DNA from: Truepera sp.
GTDB lineage: Bacteria; Deinococcota; Deinococci; Deinococcales; Trueperaceae
Assembly: GCA_018333775.1 (NCBI GenBank)
Contig: JAGXSO010000021.1
Span: forward strand, 1 to 22,249
Reading direction: 5' to 3'
DNA: 22,249 bases
The notes under the pieces are model-generated. The model was not told where the DNA came from, did no database searches, and was given only the letters and a program-made list of their open reading frames with translations. Shown piece by piece: positions 1 through 7,307 of the stretch; position 1 is the stretch's first letter; each line of letters opens with the position of its first letter. Made by a program: the position numbers and the translations under genes.

Positions 1-1
1 T

Positions 2-511
2 AGCGTCGAAGCACCATCGACCGAGGCACTGCGCAGCTTTTACCTGGCGGTCACTTATCAGGGTGAAATCCTCTTCACACATGCTCAGGAACTGGACCCG
101 GCTGATCGAACCGTGATAACGGCCGGTGTCCTGGCAGTAGCATTACAAGGGGGATGCCGTGACGGCATCGTCGCTTTTGCGGGAAGCGAGCAATATCGGG
201 TTGGTGGCCAGTCGACCTCGCTGAGCAGCACTTGCTTTCAAATCCCCGGCTATCTCGGCGGATCAGTTTCTAAAGCCGCGGGTGAACGGAGCATATTTCT
301 CGGAGTAGCGCCAACTGAGGTAGCTCTAAATCGCTGGGAACCGTTCCTTATTTACCTTCCTATCCTGGCTGACGGAGAACAGTTACAACCGTCCCCTGAT
401 CCCTGGGATGCCGTCGTATTTCTGCTGTATCTCAGCAATGAAGCGCTACCTGCTGACTCACGGCAGCATCCTCAAGTGCCGTTGCTCGAAACCTGGAATG
501 ACCTCCCTTAA
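2..511 (+). CDS. Hypothetical protein, C-terminal part (5' end outside window)
   Basis: The frame is open from the first bases of the window to a TAA at 509-511, so this is the last 169 residues of a longer gene. I do not recognise the family. The visible part is a mixed hydrophobic/polar globular sequence with a few Cys (one in GGCRDG, one in STCFQIP) and no transmembrane segment or repeat. It contains LPILADGEQL and ends in LLETWNDLP. The next gene starts about 100 bases later on the same strand, with a possible own promoter, so co-transcription is uncertain. No function is proposed. Confidence 0.6.
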   Translation, partial: SVEAPSTEALRSFYLAVTYQGEILFTHAQELDPADRTVITAGVLAVALQGGCRDGIVAFAGSEQYRVGGQSTSLSSTCFQIPGYLGGSVSKAAGERSIFLGVAPTEVALNRWEPFLIYLPILADGEQLQPSPDPWDAVVFLLYLSNEALPADSRQHPQVPLLETWNDLP

Positions 512-566
512 TGTCAGAGCGAATTCAACTGCGGACTTGAAAGCAACTTAAAGCCTGTCCCGTCCT

Positions 567-610
567 TATATTCTGTCGATACTGTGTCTTTGCTGCACAA
601 AGGTTGAGGA
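567..610 (+). promoter_or_regulatory. Possible -10 box and SD for the LolA/RseB-like gene
   Basis: TATATT at 567-572 resembles a -10 box, but no good -35 lies at the right distance. GAGGA at 606-610 sits four bases before the TTG at 615 and decides that start. The promoter call is weak; the SD is reasonable. Confidence 0.3.
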
Positions 611-614
611 TACC

Positions 615-1418
615 TTGAACGCTGTTATCGAAAAGGTGATTCGCCTGCTGTATACGGCGCGATTCAGTTTCAAGAGTATCACCGCGACGCTGCGATACCG
701 GGCAGACGAGGAGCTCTTTGATTACGCGCGAGCCCGGTGGATGAAGACGAGAGGGGTAAAACCTCTCGTAGCAGTGAGCCCCGATCCGCAACCAATGGGG
801 AGCGTAGCCGCGAACCTGGATTATCGGTGGCAGGTCTGGTGGGACAAACCCTGGTTCTGGCGGATGGATCGAGTTGACCTGACAAACCACCACGTCACAG
901 TCAACGTAATCGATCGGGAGAAAAGCCTCAGTTATTTAGCAGAAAGCGGTCACGTAAACGTCTGGCCTTTTCAAGCTACCAATGAACGCGATGAAGCGCT
1001 GCCGGTCGATGAGGAGACGGAGGCAAACAACGCTGCCATGGCAATGGCGTTTTTGGATCCCTCGTTCCTCCTGAGCACCCACAGTTTGCACTATGTTGAG
1101 GAAACACGGCACGCCTCCCGCCTAGCGTATCGGCTTTGGGGGCGTCTCCGTGCGGGTCGTGAAGTACCTGGCGACGCACTTTTTTGGGAGAGTGCGGACT
1201 ACTACGAGCTTTGGGTGGATGCAGGGCTGGGTATCCTGTTAGCCTATACGGCCTATCTCGAAAATCGACCGTTTGCCGAGGTAAAGGTGGAAGAGCTGGC
1301 GGTCGATGTCGCTATCCCGGAGGAGATCCGCTCCTTTGGACCGCCCGAAGGAACTACGGTGCGCACGTGGTCTGCTGAAGAGTACTGGGGAACAACGAGA
1401 TATGACGATCACAATTGA
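615..1418 (+). CDS. LolA/RseB-like lipoprotein-binding-domain protein (tentative)
   Basis: The product is 267 residues from a TTG start with a good SD. I see the general layout of the LolA/RseB-like fold as found in actinobacterial sigma-factor-associated proteins. An N-terminal helix comes first (LLYTARFSFKSITATLRYR). Next is a strand region with a W-rich segment (YRWQVWWDKPWFWRMDRVDL), then FLDPSFLL. The C-terminal part reads YYELWVDAGLGILLAYTAYL and PFAEVKVEELAVD, with final PEEIRSFGPP. There is no signal peptide or transmembrane helix, which is odd for an envelope protein. It ends 14 nt before the ABC ATPase start and is probably in the same transcript, which suggests a link with export. 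Family assignment is by pattern only; it could be an unrelated hypothetical protein. Confidence 0.5.
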   Translation: MNAVIEKVIRLLYTARFSFKSITATLRYRADEELFDYARARWMKTRGVKPLVAVSPDPQPMGSVAANLDYRWQVWWDKPWFWRMDRVDLTNHHVTVNVIDREKSLSYLAESGHVNVWPFQATNERDEALPVDEETEANNAAMAMAFLDPSFLLSTHSLHYVEETRHASRLAYRLWGRLRAGREVPGDALFWESADYYELWVDAGLGILLAYTAYLENRPFAEVKVEELAVDVAIPEEIRSFGPPEGTTVRTWSAEEYWGTTRYDDHN

Positions 1419-1432
1419 GTTGCAAGGAAACC

Positions 1433-2482
1433 ATGACCCAAGAAAACGTTATCGAGCTGAGCGACATCTTTAAGGACTTCCGCGTTCTCGAGCGTAACGG
1501 CGGAGCCCTGCGCAGCTTTTTTAGGCCCCGCTATCGGTTAGTGCAGGCGTTACGCCATCTCGACTTGCACGCCGGGCCGGGGGAGATACTCGGGCATATC
1601 GGACCTAACGGCGCGGGCAAATCGACCACCATCAAGATCCTCGCCGGGGTGATGAGCCCTACGCGTGGAGCAGTTCGGGTCGCCGGGCTAGACCCGCTGC
1701 GTAGGCGCGTCGAGCACCAGCGCAACTTAGGCATCGTCATCGGCCAAAGGCCCCGGCTGGTGTGGGACTTGCCGGTGATCGAGTCATTTCATTATCACGG
1801 CCTCATCTATCGCGTTGAGCGCGCCGTGCTCAAACAGCGAACCGCCGATATGGTTGAGCGCTTCGCGTTAGAGGAGTTTATCACCCAGCCGGTGCGCCAG
1901 CTGAGCCTCGGCCAGCGCATGCGCTGCGACCTGGCCATGAACCTGCTGCACCAACCGCGCGTACTACTACTCGATGAGCCCACTATCGGGCTCGACGTAA
2001 CCGCTAAAAAAGCGTTTCGGGAGGTGGTCCGGGCTGCGGCGCGCGAGTTCGGTACGACGGTGCTCTTTACCTCTCACGACTTAAGCGATGTCGAGGCGCT
2101 GTCGGATCGGCTGGTCATCATGCACCGGGGCGAAAAGATCTTCGATGGCACCATCGCCGGGCTCCGCCAGCACCTTACCGTTCCTTCGCTGCTGCGCCTC
2201 AAAAGCGACGCCCCGCCCTCGGTGATAGCGGCTGTGCTCGCCGACCTCCCTGGCGTACTGGGCGTTGAAAGCGAGGTCGTCGAAGGCGATGAGGAGGAGG
2301 CTGAGGAGCTGCAAACGCTTGTCCGCTTCGATCCGCAGCGCAGCTCGGCGGCAAGCCTCTTGCGCCGCCTGTTGGCCCAACCAGAGATCGCCATCATCGA
2401 CTTCGCGCTGCAAGAGCCCCCCATTGAGGATATCGTTAGCGCCATCTACGAGCGCAACGGTGTTCATGCGGTACCGGCGTGA
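1433..2482 (+). CDS. ABC-2 type exporter, ATP-binding protein (COG4586-like)
   Basis: This 349-residue ATPase powers the two membrane proteins that follow. Walker A is GPNGAGKST (residues 57-65), the signature LSLGQ (157-161), Walker B LLLDEP (178-183) and the H-loop His is near 215 in FTSHD. The features SFFRPRY before the fold, GQRPRLVWDLPV after Walker A and a roughly 110-residue C-terminal extension match the COG4586 group of uncharacterised ABC-2 exporters. I chose the ATG at 1433 because AAGGA lies just upstream; an in-frame TTG at 1415 overlapping the previous stop would add six residues. Its TGA overlaps the next GTG by three bases (GTGA), which indicates translational coupling. The transported substrate is unknown. 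Confidence 0.9.
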   Translation: MTQENVIELSDIFKDFRVLERNGGALRSFFRPRYRLVQALRHLDLHAGPGEILGHIGPNGAGKSTTIKILAGVMSPTRGAVRVAGLDPLRRRVEHQRNLGIVIGQRPRLVWDLPVIESFHYHGLIYRVERAVLKQRTADMVERFALEEFITQPVRQLSLGQRMRCDLAMNLLHQPRVLLLDEPTIGLDVTAKKAFREVVRAAAREFGTTVLFTSHDLSDVEALSDRLVIMHRGEKIFDGTIAGLRQHLTVPSLLRLKSDAPPSVIAAVLADLPGVLGVESEVVEGDEEEAEELQTLVRFDPQRSSAASLLRRLLAQPEIAIIDFALQEPPIEDIVSAIYERNGVHAVPA

Positions 2483-3279
2483 GCACGTTAAAAGCCTATG
2501 TCGGCAGTGTGCGCATCGGTTTTGCCGAGACCTTCGTCTATCGCTGGGCAGTAGTTATCGATATGTTTGCCGAAGTCGTGCTGCTGCTCGCTTTTTACTT
2601 CTTATGGCGGGCGGTGTTTGCTGCCGCACCCCATCAGGAGCTACAGGGCCTCACCTTTGCGGACTTTTTCGCTTACTTGCTCATTGCGCGCTTCGTCGCC
2701 ACGATGACCACCAGTAGCGGCTGGGGGTTCTTTTATGAGCCGGTCCGCTCCGGCGATATCCTGCTCGACTTAAGCCGCCCGCTGAGCTTGGGGGGAGTAA
2801 CCTTCTGCCAACATCTCGGCAGCAAGCTGGCCCAACTGCTCCTGGTGGCTCCGGCATTTCTGCTCGCCGCCTTGCTGCTTGGCATCTTTGCCGGGATGAC
2901 TTTAAACCCCTGGCTCTTTGTGCTGAGCTTGCTGATCGCTTTTAGCGCCGCGTTCTGTTTTGAACTGCTGGTGAGTATCTCGGCGTTCTACACGCTGGCA
3001 CAGCAGGGGATCCACGAGGCCAAAGCGCTCGCCGTGACACTCCTCAGCGGCGCCCTCTTCCCGCTCGCGCTGCTCCCGGCGCCACTGGCTGGTGTGCTAG
3101 GCCTCTTGCCCTTTGCGCACTTCGTCTATACACCGAGCCAGGTGCTGCTCGGTAACATCAGCGGCGGGGCGCTGTGGAACGCCATGGCCGTACAGCTAGC
3201 CTGGACCCTCGCTCTGGCCAGCCTGTCAGCGCTCGCCCTGCGCCGGGTGCGCCTTCACTACGATCTGCAGGGGGGCTGA
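2479..3279 (+). CDS. ABC-2 type exporter, permease 1 (COG4587-like)
   Basis: This 266-residue integral membrane protein has about six hydrophobic segments. One is VVIDMFAEVVLLLAFYFLW near the N terminus; later ones include LLLVAPAFLLAALLLGIFAG and ALLPAPLAGVLGLLPF. The segment FYEPVRSGDILLDLSRPLSL between the second and third segments is typical of the COG4587/COG3694 permease pair that accompanies COG4586 ATPases. It starts with GTG overlapping the ATPase stop, and its own TGA overlaps the ATG of the next gene, so the three genes are one translation-coupled unit. The substrate is unknown. Confidence 0.88.
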   Translation: MSTLKAYVGSVRIGFAETFVYRWAVVIDMFAEVVLLLAFYFLWRAVFAAAPHQELQGLTFADFFAYLLIARFVATMTTSSGWGFFYEPVRSGDILLDLSRPLSLGGVTFCQHLGSKLAQLLLVAPAFLLAALLLGIFAGMTLNPWLFVLSLLIAFSAAFCFELLVSISAFYTLAQQGIHEAKALAVTLLSGALFPLALLPAPLAGVLGLLPFAHFVYTPSQVLLGNISGGALWNAMAVQLAWTLALASLSALALRRVRLHYDLQGG

Positions 3280-4079
3280 TGCGCCACCACCTCGCCCTTA
3301 TGGCCGCAGCGGTTCGGCTCCAGTACTTAAGCTGGCGGCAGTACCGGGCCGACTACAGCGCCGGCCTACTGACCGTGATCATCGAGCAGGTGGTCACGCT
3401 CACCCTCTTCTGGGTGATCTTCTCTAATGTGACGATGGTTGCTGGCTGGCCGCTAGGCGCCATGCTGATGATCTACGGCTTTACCCGGATCGCCTTCGGC
3501 ATCTCCGACGCCTTCACCGAAAACCTTTGGCACGTCGCCTCGCTGGCGCGCTCCGGCGAACTCATGGATTACCGCTTCAGGCCGCTGGGCGTACTCTTTC
3601 AGCTCCTGTGCGAACGAATCTGGTTCGAACGACTCGCCTCGTGTATCGTCGGCGTGGCGCTCCTCGGCTATGGCTCGCTCGCTGCCGATCTCGACTGGAC
3701 CCTGCTCGGCTTGTTGCAAGTCGGCTTCTATGCGCTGATAGGCGCGCTAGTCTACCTCAGTATCCTGATCCTGGGCGCTGCCCTATCGGTCTTTTTTATT
3801 GGTCAAGAGTCCGGCCCCATGGCCTCGCTCTTCAGCCTGACCGAGTTCGCCAAGTACCCGAGCGACATCTACGGGCGTCTGGGCAGCCTGCTTCTAACCC
3901 TCCTCTTTCCGATCGGCTTAATCGGCTTCGTGCCCACCGCAGCGCTCCTGGAGCCGACCGCTTTACCCGTTATCATCCCTCCCATGGTGCTGGTCTTGGT
4001 GGTTGGCAGCGGTTTCTTTGCCGTGTGCACGGCGCTATGGGGGATCGCGCTGCGCGGCTATCAGGGCACCGGCAGCTGA
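3279..4079 (+). CDS. ABC-2 type exporter, permease 2 (COG3694-like)
   Basis: The second membrane subunit has 266 residues and about six membrane segments. The sequence RQYRADYSAGLLTVIIEQVV at residues 20-39, the segment ARSGELMDYRFRPLGVLFQL and the FPIGLIGFVPTAALL stretch near residue 210 are those of the COG3694 permeases. It pairs with the previous gene as a heterodimer and completes the exporter. The start is fixed by the TGATG overlap; a longer frame upstream lies inside the previous gene and is not the start. No clear terminator follows its TGA. Confidence 0.88.
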   Translation: MRHHLALMAAAVRLQYLSWRQYRADYSAGLLTVIIEQVVTLTLFWVIFSNVTMVAGWPLGAMLMIYGFTRIAFGISDAFTENLWHVASLARSGELMDYRFRPLGVLFQLLCERIWFERLASCIVGVALLGYGSLAADLDWTLLGLLQVGFYALIGALVYLSILILGAALSVFFIGQESGPMASLFSLTEFAKYPSDIYGRLGSLLLTLLFPIGLIGFVPTAALLEPTALPVIIPPMVLVLVVGSGFFAVCTALWGIALRGYQGTGS

Positions 4080-4239
4080 TGAAGCGAGCTGGTGCAATAC
4101 CCCACACGGCAATGGTTGATCGACAGCTTTGGCCTAGCGAGCGCTGTTGATGTTCTTACGAAAAGGGGCATAGAGGGGCCAGTAAAGGTGACAAGGAGCA
4201 AGGAGGGGGTGTTCGGTCGTCGGCACGGCATTGGCGGCA
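4080..4239. other. Convergent intergenic region, no clear element
   Basis: These 160 bases separate the + strand exporter from the - strand zinc-ribbon gene. I see no strong hairpin followed by a T run and no convincing gene. A 60-codon frame from a GTG at 4092 runs into the neighbour and has no good SD. Confidence 0.4.
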
Positions 4240-4596
4240 TCATTCGAAGGTCTCTAAGGCAGAGTGCTCGGTGAACTGCCGCTGACACGCCGGACAGGTC
4301 ACGAAATAACGGCTTTCCCGCACCGACATGGCGACCCGGAAGTCAAGCCTAACCCCACGGTGCCGGCACGCCGGGCAAGCGATCTGCTGCAGCCAGTAGG
4401 TCAGGTCCGGCTGGGTTCGCTGATAGAAGGCCATGTCGGTATGGACCGGAAAGGTGTAGCGACAATCTTGACAGACCCCTCGCCACTCGCCGTCAGGCTG
4501 CATGCTCAGGCGGTCGATCATGAACTGGCTCTTCTTGCACACGGCACAGCGCAGCGCGCTCAGCCGTAGCTCGACCTGCTCTACGCTCATAGCCAT
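4240..4596 (-). CDS. Small protein with two tandem CxxC zinc ribbons
   Basis: The product is 118 residues with four CxxC knuckles arranged as two ribbons: C17/C20 with C42/C45, and C74/C77 with C101/C104. The spacing inside each ribbon (21 and 23 residues between knuckles) fits two structural zinc sites. There is no signal peptide, so it is probably cytoplasmic and could bind nucleic acid or protein. The start at 4596 is preferred because GAGGGG, overlapping the upstream stop, is 9 bases away; an ATG six bases later is possible. It lies 13 nt after the FlgT_C-like gene and is probably its operon partner. I do not recognise a named family. Confidence 0.75.
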   Translation of the reverse strand: MAMSVEQVELRLSALRCAVCKKSQFMIDRLSMQPDGEWRGVCQDCRYTFPVHTDMAFYQRTQPDLTYWLQQIACPACRHRGVRLDFRVAMSVRESRYFVTCPACQRQFTEHSALETFE

Positions 4597-4609
4597 AAGG
4601 CCGTACCCC

Positions 4610-4954
4610 TCACACCGGCCTGAGGCGGTCCCCTACTTTGACGTGCAGCGTCGGCTCGGGCTGATCGGGGCGGCCCGACAGCGTGGCCATAATCTCCGAA
4701 AGGGTCTTGGTGCGCCCCTGCTCTGGCGTTTCTAGCTCGAGGATGGCCATCTTCTCTTGCACGTGGATGATCTGCCCCTTTCCCTTGATTAGCTCGAGCA
4801 CTCCCAAACTTTCGCCCGTAGCCGGGTCGATGACGTCCTCGCCGCGCTCAAAGACGACGAAGTGCTGACCGAGCGCAATGCCAGCATTAAGGCCTTGGTT
4901 GATAACCAGCTTGCGCTTGTCGAGCAGCTTGGCCACCAGGATCTCTTGGGCCAT
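4610..4954 (-). CDS. Small FlgT_C-like domain protein
   Basis: The product is 114 residues without signal peptide or membrane segment. Residues 14-65 (RKLVINQGLNAGIALGQHFVVFE, then DPATGESLGVLELIKGKGQIIHVQ) form the beta-rich pattern of small proteins annotated as FlgT C-terminal-domain-like: a KLVIN-G-G-GQ-F-V motif, DP-TGE-LG, then a strand ending in HV. The C terminus repeats the idea with LHVKVGDRLRPV. GGAGGT upstream of the ATG is a strong SD. The gene follows aroE after 44 nt that hold the 20-bp repeat. The cellular role of these stand-alone proteins is unknown; flagellar function is unlikely here because no flagellar genes are present. Confidence 0.7.
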   Translation of the reverse strand: MAQEILVAKLLDKRKLVINQGLNAGIALGQHFVVFERGEDVIDPATGESLGVLELIKGKGQIIHVQEKMAILELETPEQGRTKTLSEIMATLSGRPDQPEPTLHVKVGDRLRPV

Positions 4955-4978
4955 CGCAACACCTCCAGCCTTATCCTA

Positions 4979-4998
4979 TTCCGAGCGAAGCGAGAACG
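4979..4998 (-). repeat. 20-bp dispersed repeat, copy A
   Basis: On the - strand this reads CGTTCTCGCTTCGCTCGGAA and begins directly after the aroE stop codon. An identical 20-mer, read on the + strand, lies inside the broken peroxiredoxin at 7034-7053. Confidence 0.8.
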
Positions 4999-5832
4999 CT
5001 ACCCTAACGCCTCCTCAACAGCGGCACGCATCGCCCCTACCGGCGCCTCTGCTCCGAACCAGGCGGTAAACGAGGCCGCCCCCTGATAGACCAGCATCGC
5101 CACGCCGCCTAGAGTTCGCAACCCTGCCGCCGCCGCTTCGCGCAGCAGCCGGGTCTGAACCGGACGGTAGATGATATCGCAGACCAGGCCGTGGTAGGGG
5201 AGCAGCCCCTGAGGGAGCGGCGAGAGGTCTGGATCAACTCCGCCCTGAACCATCCCCACCGAGGTGGTGTTGATTAGCAGCTCGGCTGTCCGCACGGCGG
5301 GCTCGAGCCCTTCAGGGTTCAAGACTTTGACCACTCCCAGCGCACGAAAGTCTTGCGCCATAGCCTGGGCCTTGTCCGGGCTGCGGTTGTACACGGCCAG
5401 GTCCGTCACGCCGGCGGTTAAGAGCGCATAGGCCACGGCTCGAGCCGAGCCGCCCGCCCCCAGCAGCACCACCCGCCGCCCTGCCGGATCGAAACCGGTC
5501 TCCAGCAGCGCCTGCAAAAAACCTGGCGCGTCGGTATTGTGCCCCAAGAGCCAGCCTTCATCGTTAATGACGGTATTGACCGCGCCGATCGCTAAGGCCG
5601 CATCGGTCACCTCGTCAAGCAGCGGCATGACCAACTGCTTGTGGGGGATAGTGACGTTGGCGCCAAGCACCTCCGGCTCGCGCAGGCGCGCCACCGCTTT
5701 CGGCAGCGCCGCAGGCGGGACGTCCCAGGCTACATAGCGCCCCTCGATGCCCAGCGCAGCAAAGGCCGCCCGGTGCATCAGCGGGCTGAGCGAGTGGCTC
5801 GCCGGATGTGCCAGGAGATAGATCAGCGGCAC
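4999..5832 (-). CDS. aroE: Shikimate dehydrogenase (NADP+)
   Basis: It reduces 3-dehydroshikimate to shikimate in the chorismate pathway in the cytoplasm. The 277-residue length is normal. Shikimate-binding SLSPLMH is at 14-20, NVTIPHK carries catalytic K65, N86 is in AVNT, and D101 in NTDAPGF completes the catalytic pair. The dinucleotide loop is GAGGSARA (125-132), followed by the NRSP segment that usually binds the NADP phosphate. The GTG start at 5832 is two bases after the threonine aldolase stop, so the two genes are coupled. A TTG or later start would cut the conserved IYLLAHP strand. Confidence 0.95.
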   Translation of the reverse strand: MPLIYLLAHPASHSLSPLMHRAAFAALGIEGRYVAWDVPPAALPKAVARLREPEVLGANVTIPHKQLVMPLLDEVTDAALAIGAVNTVINDEGWLLGHNTDAPGFLQALLETGFDPAGRRVVLLGAGGSARAVAYALLTAGVTDLAVYNRSPDKAQAMAQDFRALGVVKVLNPEGLEPAVRTAELLINTTSVGMVQGGVDPDLSPLPQGLLPYHGLVCDIIYRPVQTRLLREAAAAGLRTLGGVAMLVYQGAASFTAWFGAEAPVGAMRAAVEEALG

Positions 5833-5834
5833 GG

Positions 5835-6857
5835 CTAAGCCGCTTCCTCGAGCAGCTCGGCGAAGATAGCCAGTGCCGTAGTTACCTCCTCATCACGGAG
5901 CTGGTAATGAGTCACCAGCCGGATCGACTCAACGCCGAGGGCGTGACACAGTACTCCGCGCTCCGCCAGCCGCCGGGCCAACCGTTCAGCGCGTGGCACC
6001 GTGAGGTAAACCATGTTGGTCTGCACGCTCTCAAGGTCAACCCTTACCCCCAAGCGCACCAGCCCTTCGGCCAAAGCGCGAGCCCTGGCGTGGTCCTCGT
6101 GCAGCCTGGTGGTCATCTCGCGCAGGGCTACGATCCCTGCCGCCGCGATCACGCCAGCCTGGCGCATCCCGCCACCGAGCAGCTTGCGGTAGCGATGGGC
6201 CTTGGCGATAAAGGCTTTACTGCCGACCAGCACCGAGCCGACCGGCGCCGCCAAGCCTTTGCTGAGGCAGAGTGAGACCGAATCGAAGGGTTGACAGACC
6301 TCCGCCACCGGCACGCCTAAGGCCGTAGCGGCGTTGAAGACCCGCGCTCCATCGAGGTGCAGCGGCAACCCTTCACGCCGCGCCACCGCTTGGATGGCGC
6401 GGGTGCCAGCCAGCGGCAACACCGTCCCGCCGGCCTTGTTGTGGGTGTTCTCCAGGGCGATGAGGCCGGTAGGTGCCTGATGGATGCTCTTATGCACCGC
6501 CGCCGCCACCTCCTCGGCACTTGGTACCCCCAGCGGCGCCGACACCAGGCGCGGCACCAGCCCCGACACCACCGCCATGGCTCCCAGCTCATATTCGTAG
6601 ATATGCGCCCCCTCCGGCATAATTACCTCACAGCCGCGCTGCGCGTGGGCCGCCAGCGCCACCTGGTTGGTCATGGTGCCCGAGGGCATAAACAGCCCGG
6701 CCGCGAAGCCGGTCATCTCGGCGGCCAGCGCCTGCAGGCAGTTGACGGTGGGGTCTTCGCCGTAGACATCGTCGCCGACCTCGGCTTCGGCCATAGCGCG
6801 GCGCATCGCTGGGGTGGGGTGGGTAACGGTATCGGAACGGAGGTCGATCACAGGCAT
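5835..6857 (-). CDS. ltaE: Low-specificity L-threonine aldolase
   Basis: This PLP enzyme of fold type I cleaves L-threonine or L-allo-threonine to glycine and acetaldehyde. The 340 residues begin with the family motif [16 protein letters not shown]85 in AHIYEYE stacks on the cofactor, D169 and R172 in LDGARVFN bind the PLP ring and substrate, and K200 in [12 protein letters not shown] forms the Schiff base. It is the first gene of a probable - strand operon with aroE and the two small genes downstream. The ATG at 6857 has no SD but a -10-like TATAGT lies five bases before it, suggesting a leaderless mRNA. Confidence 0.93.
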   Translation of the reverse strand: MPVIDLRSDTVTHPTPAMRRAMAEAEVGDDVYGEDPTVNCLQALAAEMTGFAAGLFMPSGTMTNQVALAAHAQRGCEVIMPEGAHIYEYELGAMAVVSGLVPRLVSAPLGVPSAEEVAAAVHKSIHQAPTGLIALENTHNKAGGTVLPLAGTRAIQAVARREGLPLHLDGARVFNAATALGVPVAEVCQPFDSVSLCLSKGLAAPVGSVLVGSKAFIAKAHRYRKLLGGGMRQAGVIAAAGIVALREMTTRLHEDHARARALAEGLVRLGVRVDLESVQTNMVYLTVPRAERLARRLAERGVLCHALGVESIRLVTHYQLRDEEVTTALAIFAELLEEAA

Positions 6858-6868
6858 AGGGCACTATA
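6855..6868 (-). promoter_or_regulatory. Leaderless-type -10 box of ltaE operon
   Basis: TATAGT (6863-6868 on the - strand) is followed by five bases and the ltaE ATG. There is no SD, and the -35 is weak. Transcription would begin at or next to the ATG. Confidence 0.5.
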
Positions 6869-6930
6869 CTGCGCCAACTTTGTGAGTTAGCCACACATCT
6901 GCTACCGGCCAAATCCGTTAAGGTCAACTC

Positions 6931-7105
6931 ATGAGCCAGACCCTCACCAGCAATGCCGCCCCCGATTTTGTTCTTCCTGACCAGGACGGTCAGAACGTTA
7001 AGCTGTCCGACTTTCGCGGCCAGCCGGTGGTTTCGTTCTCGCTTCGCTCGGAAGCTGTTTTTCTACCCCAAGGATGACTCGCCAGGCTGCACCGCTCATG
7101 AACTA
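6931..7105 (+). pseudogene. bcp: bcp-type peroxiredoxin, frameshifted and truncated
   Basis: The ATG at 6931 (AAGG eight bases upstream) opens a thioredoxin-dependent peroxiredoxin: AAPDFVLPDQDG and VKLSDFRGQPVV. After PVV, about 22 bases (7033-7054) containing the 20-bp repeat break the frame. The family sequence resumes one frame over at 7055 with LFFYPKDDSPGCTAHE, including the peroxidatic Cys. Reading from the ATG instead stops at a TGA near 7075. After roughly residue 56 similarity ends, and the remaining 100 or so family residues are absent. The gene is therefore both interrupted and lost at its 3' end and should be inactive. Confidence 0.85.
7034..7053 (+). repeat. 20-bp dispersed repeat, copy B, inside bcp remnant
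   Basis: CGTTCTCGCTTCGCTCGGAA is identical to the copy after aroE, in opposite orientation. It sits between the PVV and LFFYPKDD codons of the peroxiredoxin and shifts the frame. Confidence 0.85.
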
Positions 7106-7237
7106 TCACTACTAAGAATAAAACTTGATTTTGCTTCGGCGCAGCGCCAAGGCGGTTTTACCTCTATCGACTACGCGATTTTCGGGACAGAAAGGCAGCT
7201 TTGTGATAACCATAAGGAACGGTTGCTGCGATAGGGC
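7106..7237. other. Unassigned sequence between bcp remnant and gdhA promoter
   Basis: An open frame continues to a TAG at 7232-7234 but matches nothing I know and follows a broken gene. It holds a tight GGCGC-A-GCGCC palindrome near 7139. It is somewhat AT-rich compared with its surroundings. It may be the far side of the deletion that removed the 3' part of bcp. Confidence 0.4.
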
Positions 7238-7303
7238 TTGACAGCTTGGCCATTAGTAAGATGAAATCATATAAGTTCGGGGCGGGGGTCCCTAACCAGG
7301 AGG
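7238..7303 (+). promoter_or_regulatory. gdhA promoter and SD
   Basis: TTGACA at 7238-7243 is a perfect -35, followed after 18 bases by TGAAAT (7262-7267). AGGAGG at 7298-7303 is four bases before the ATG at 7308. The -10 box is only moderate. Confidence 0.55.
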
Positions 7304-7307
7304 ATGA

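Noticed and set aside
4092..4274. 60-codon + strand frame in the exporter/zinc-ribbon gap
   Set aside because: GTG start without SD, overlaps the convergent gene end, no recognisable sequence.
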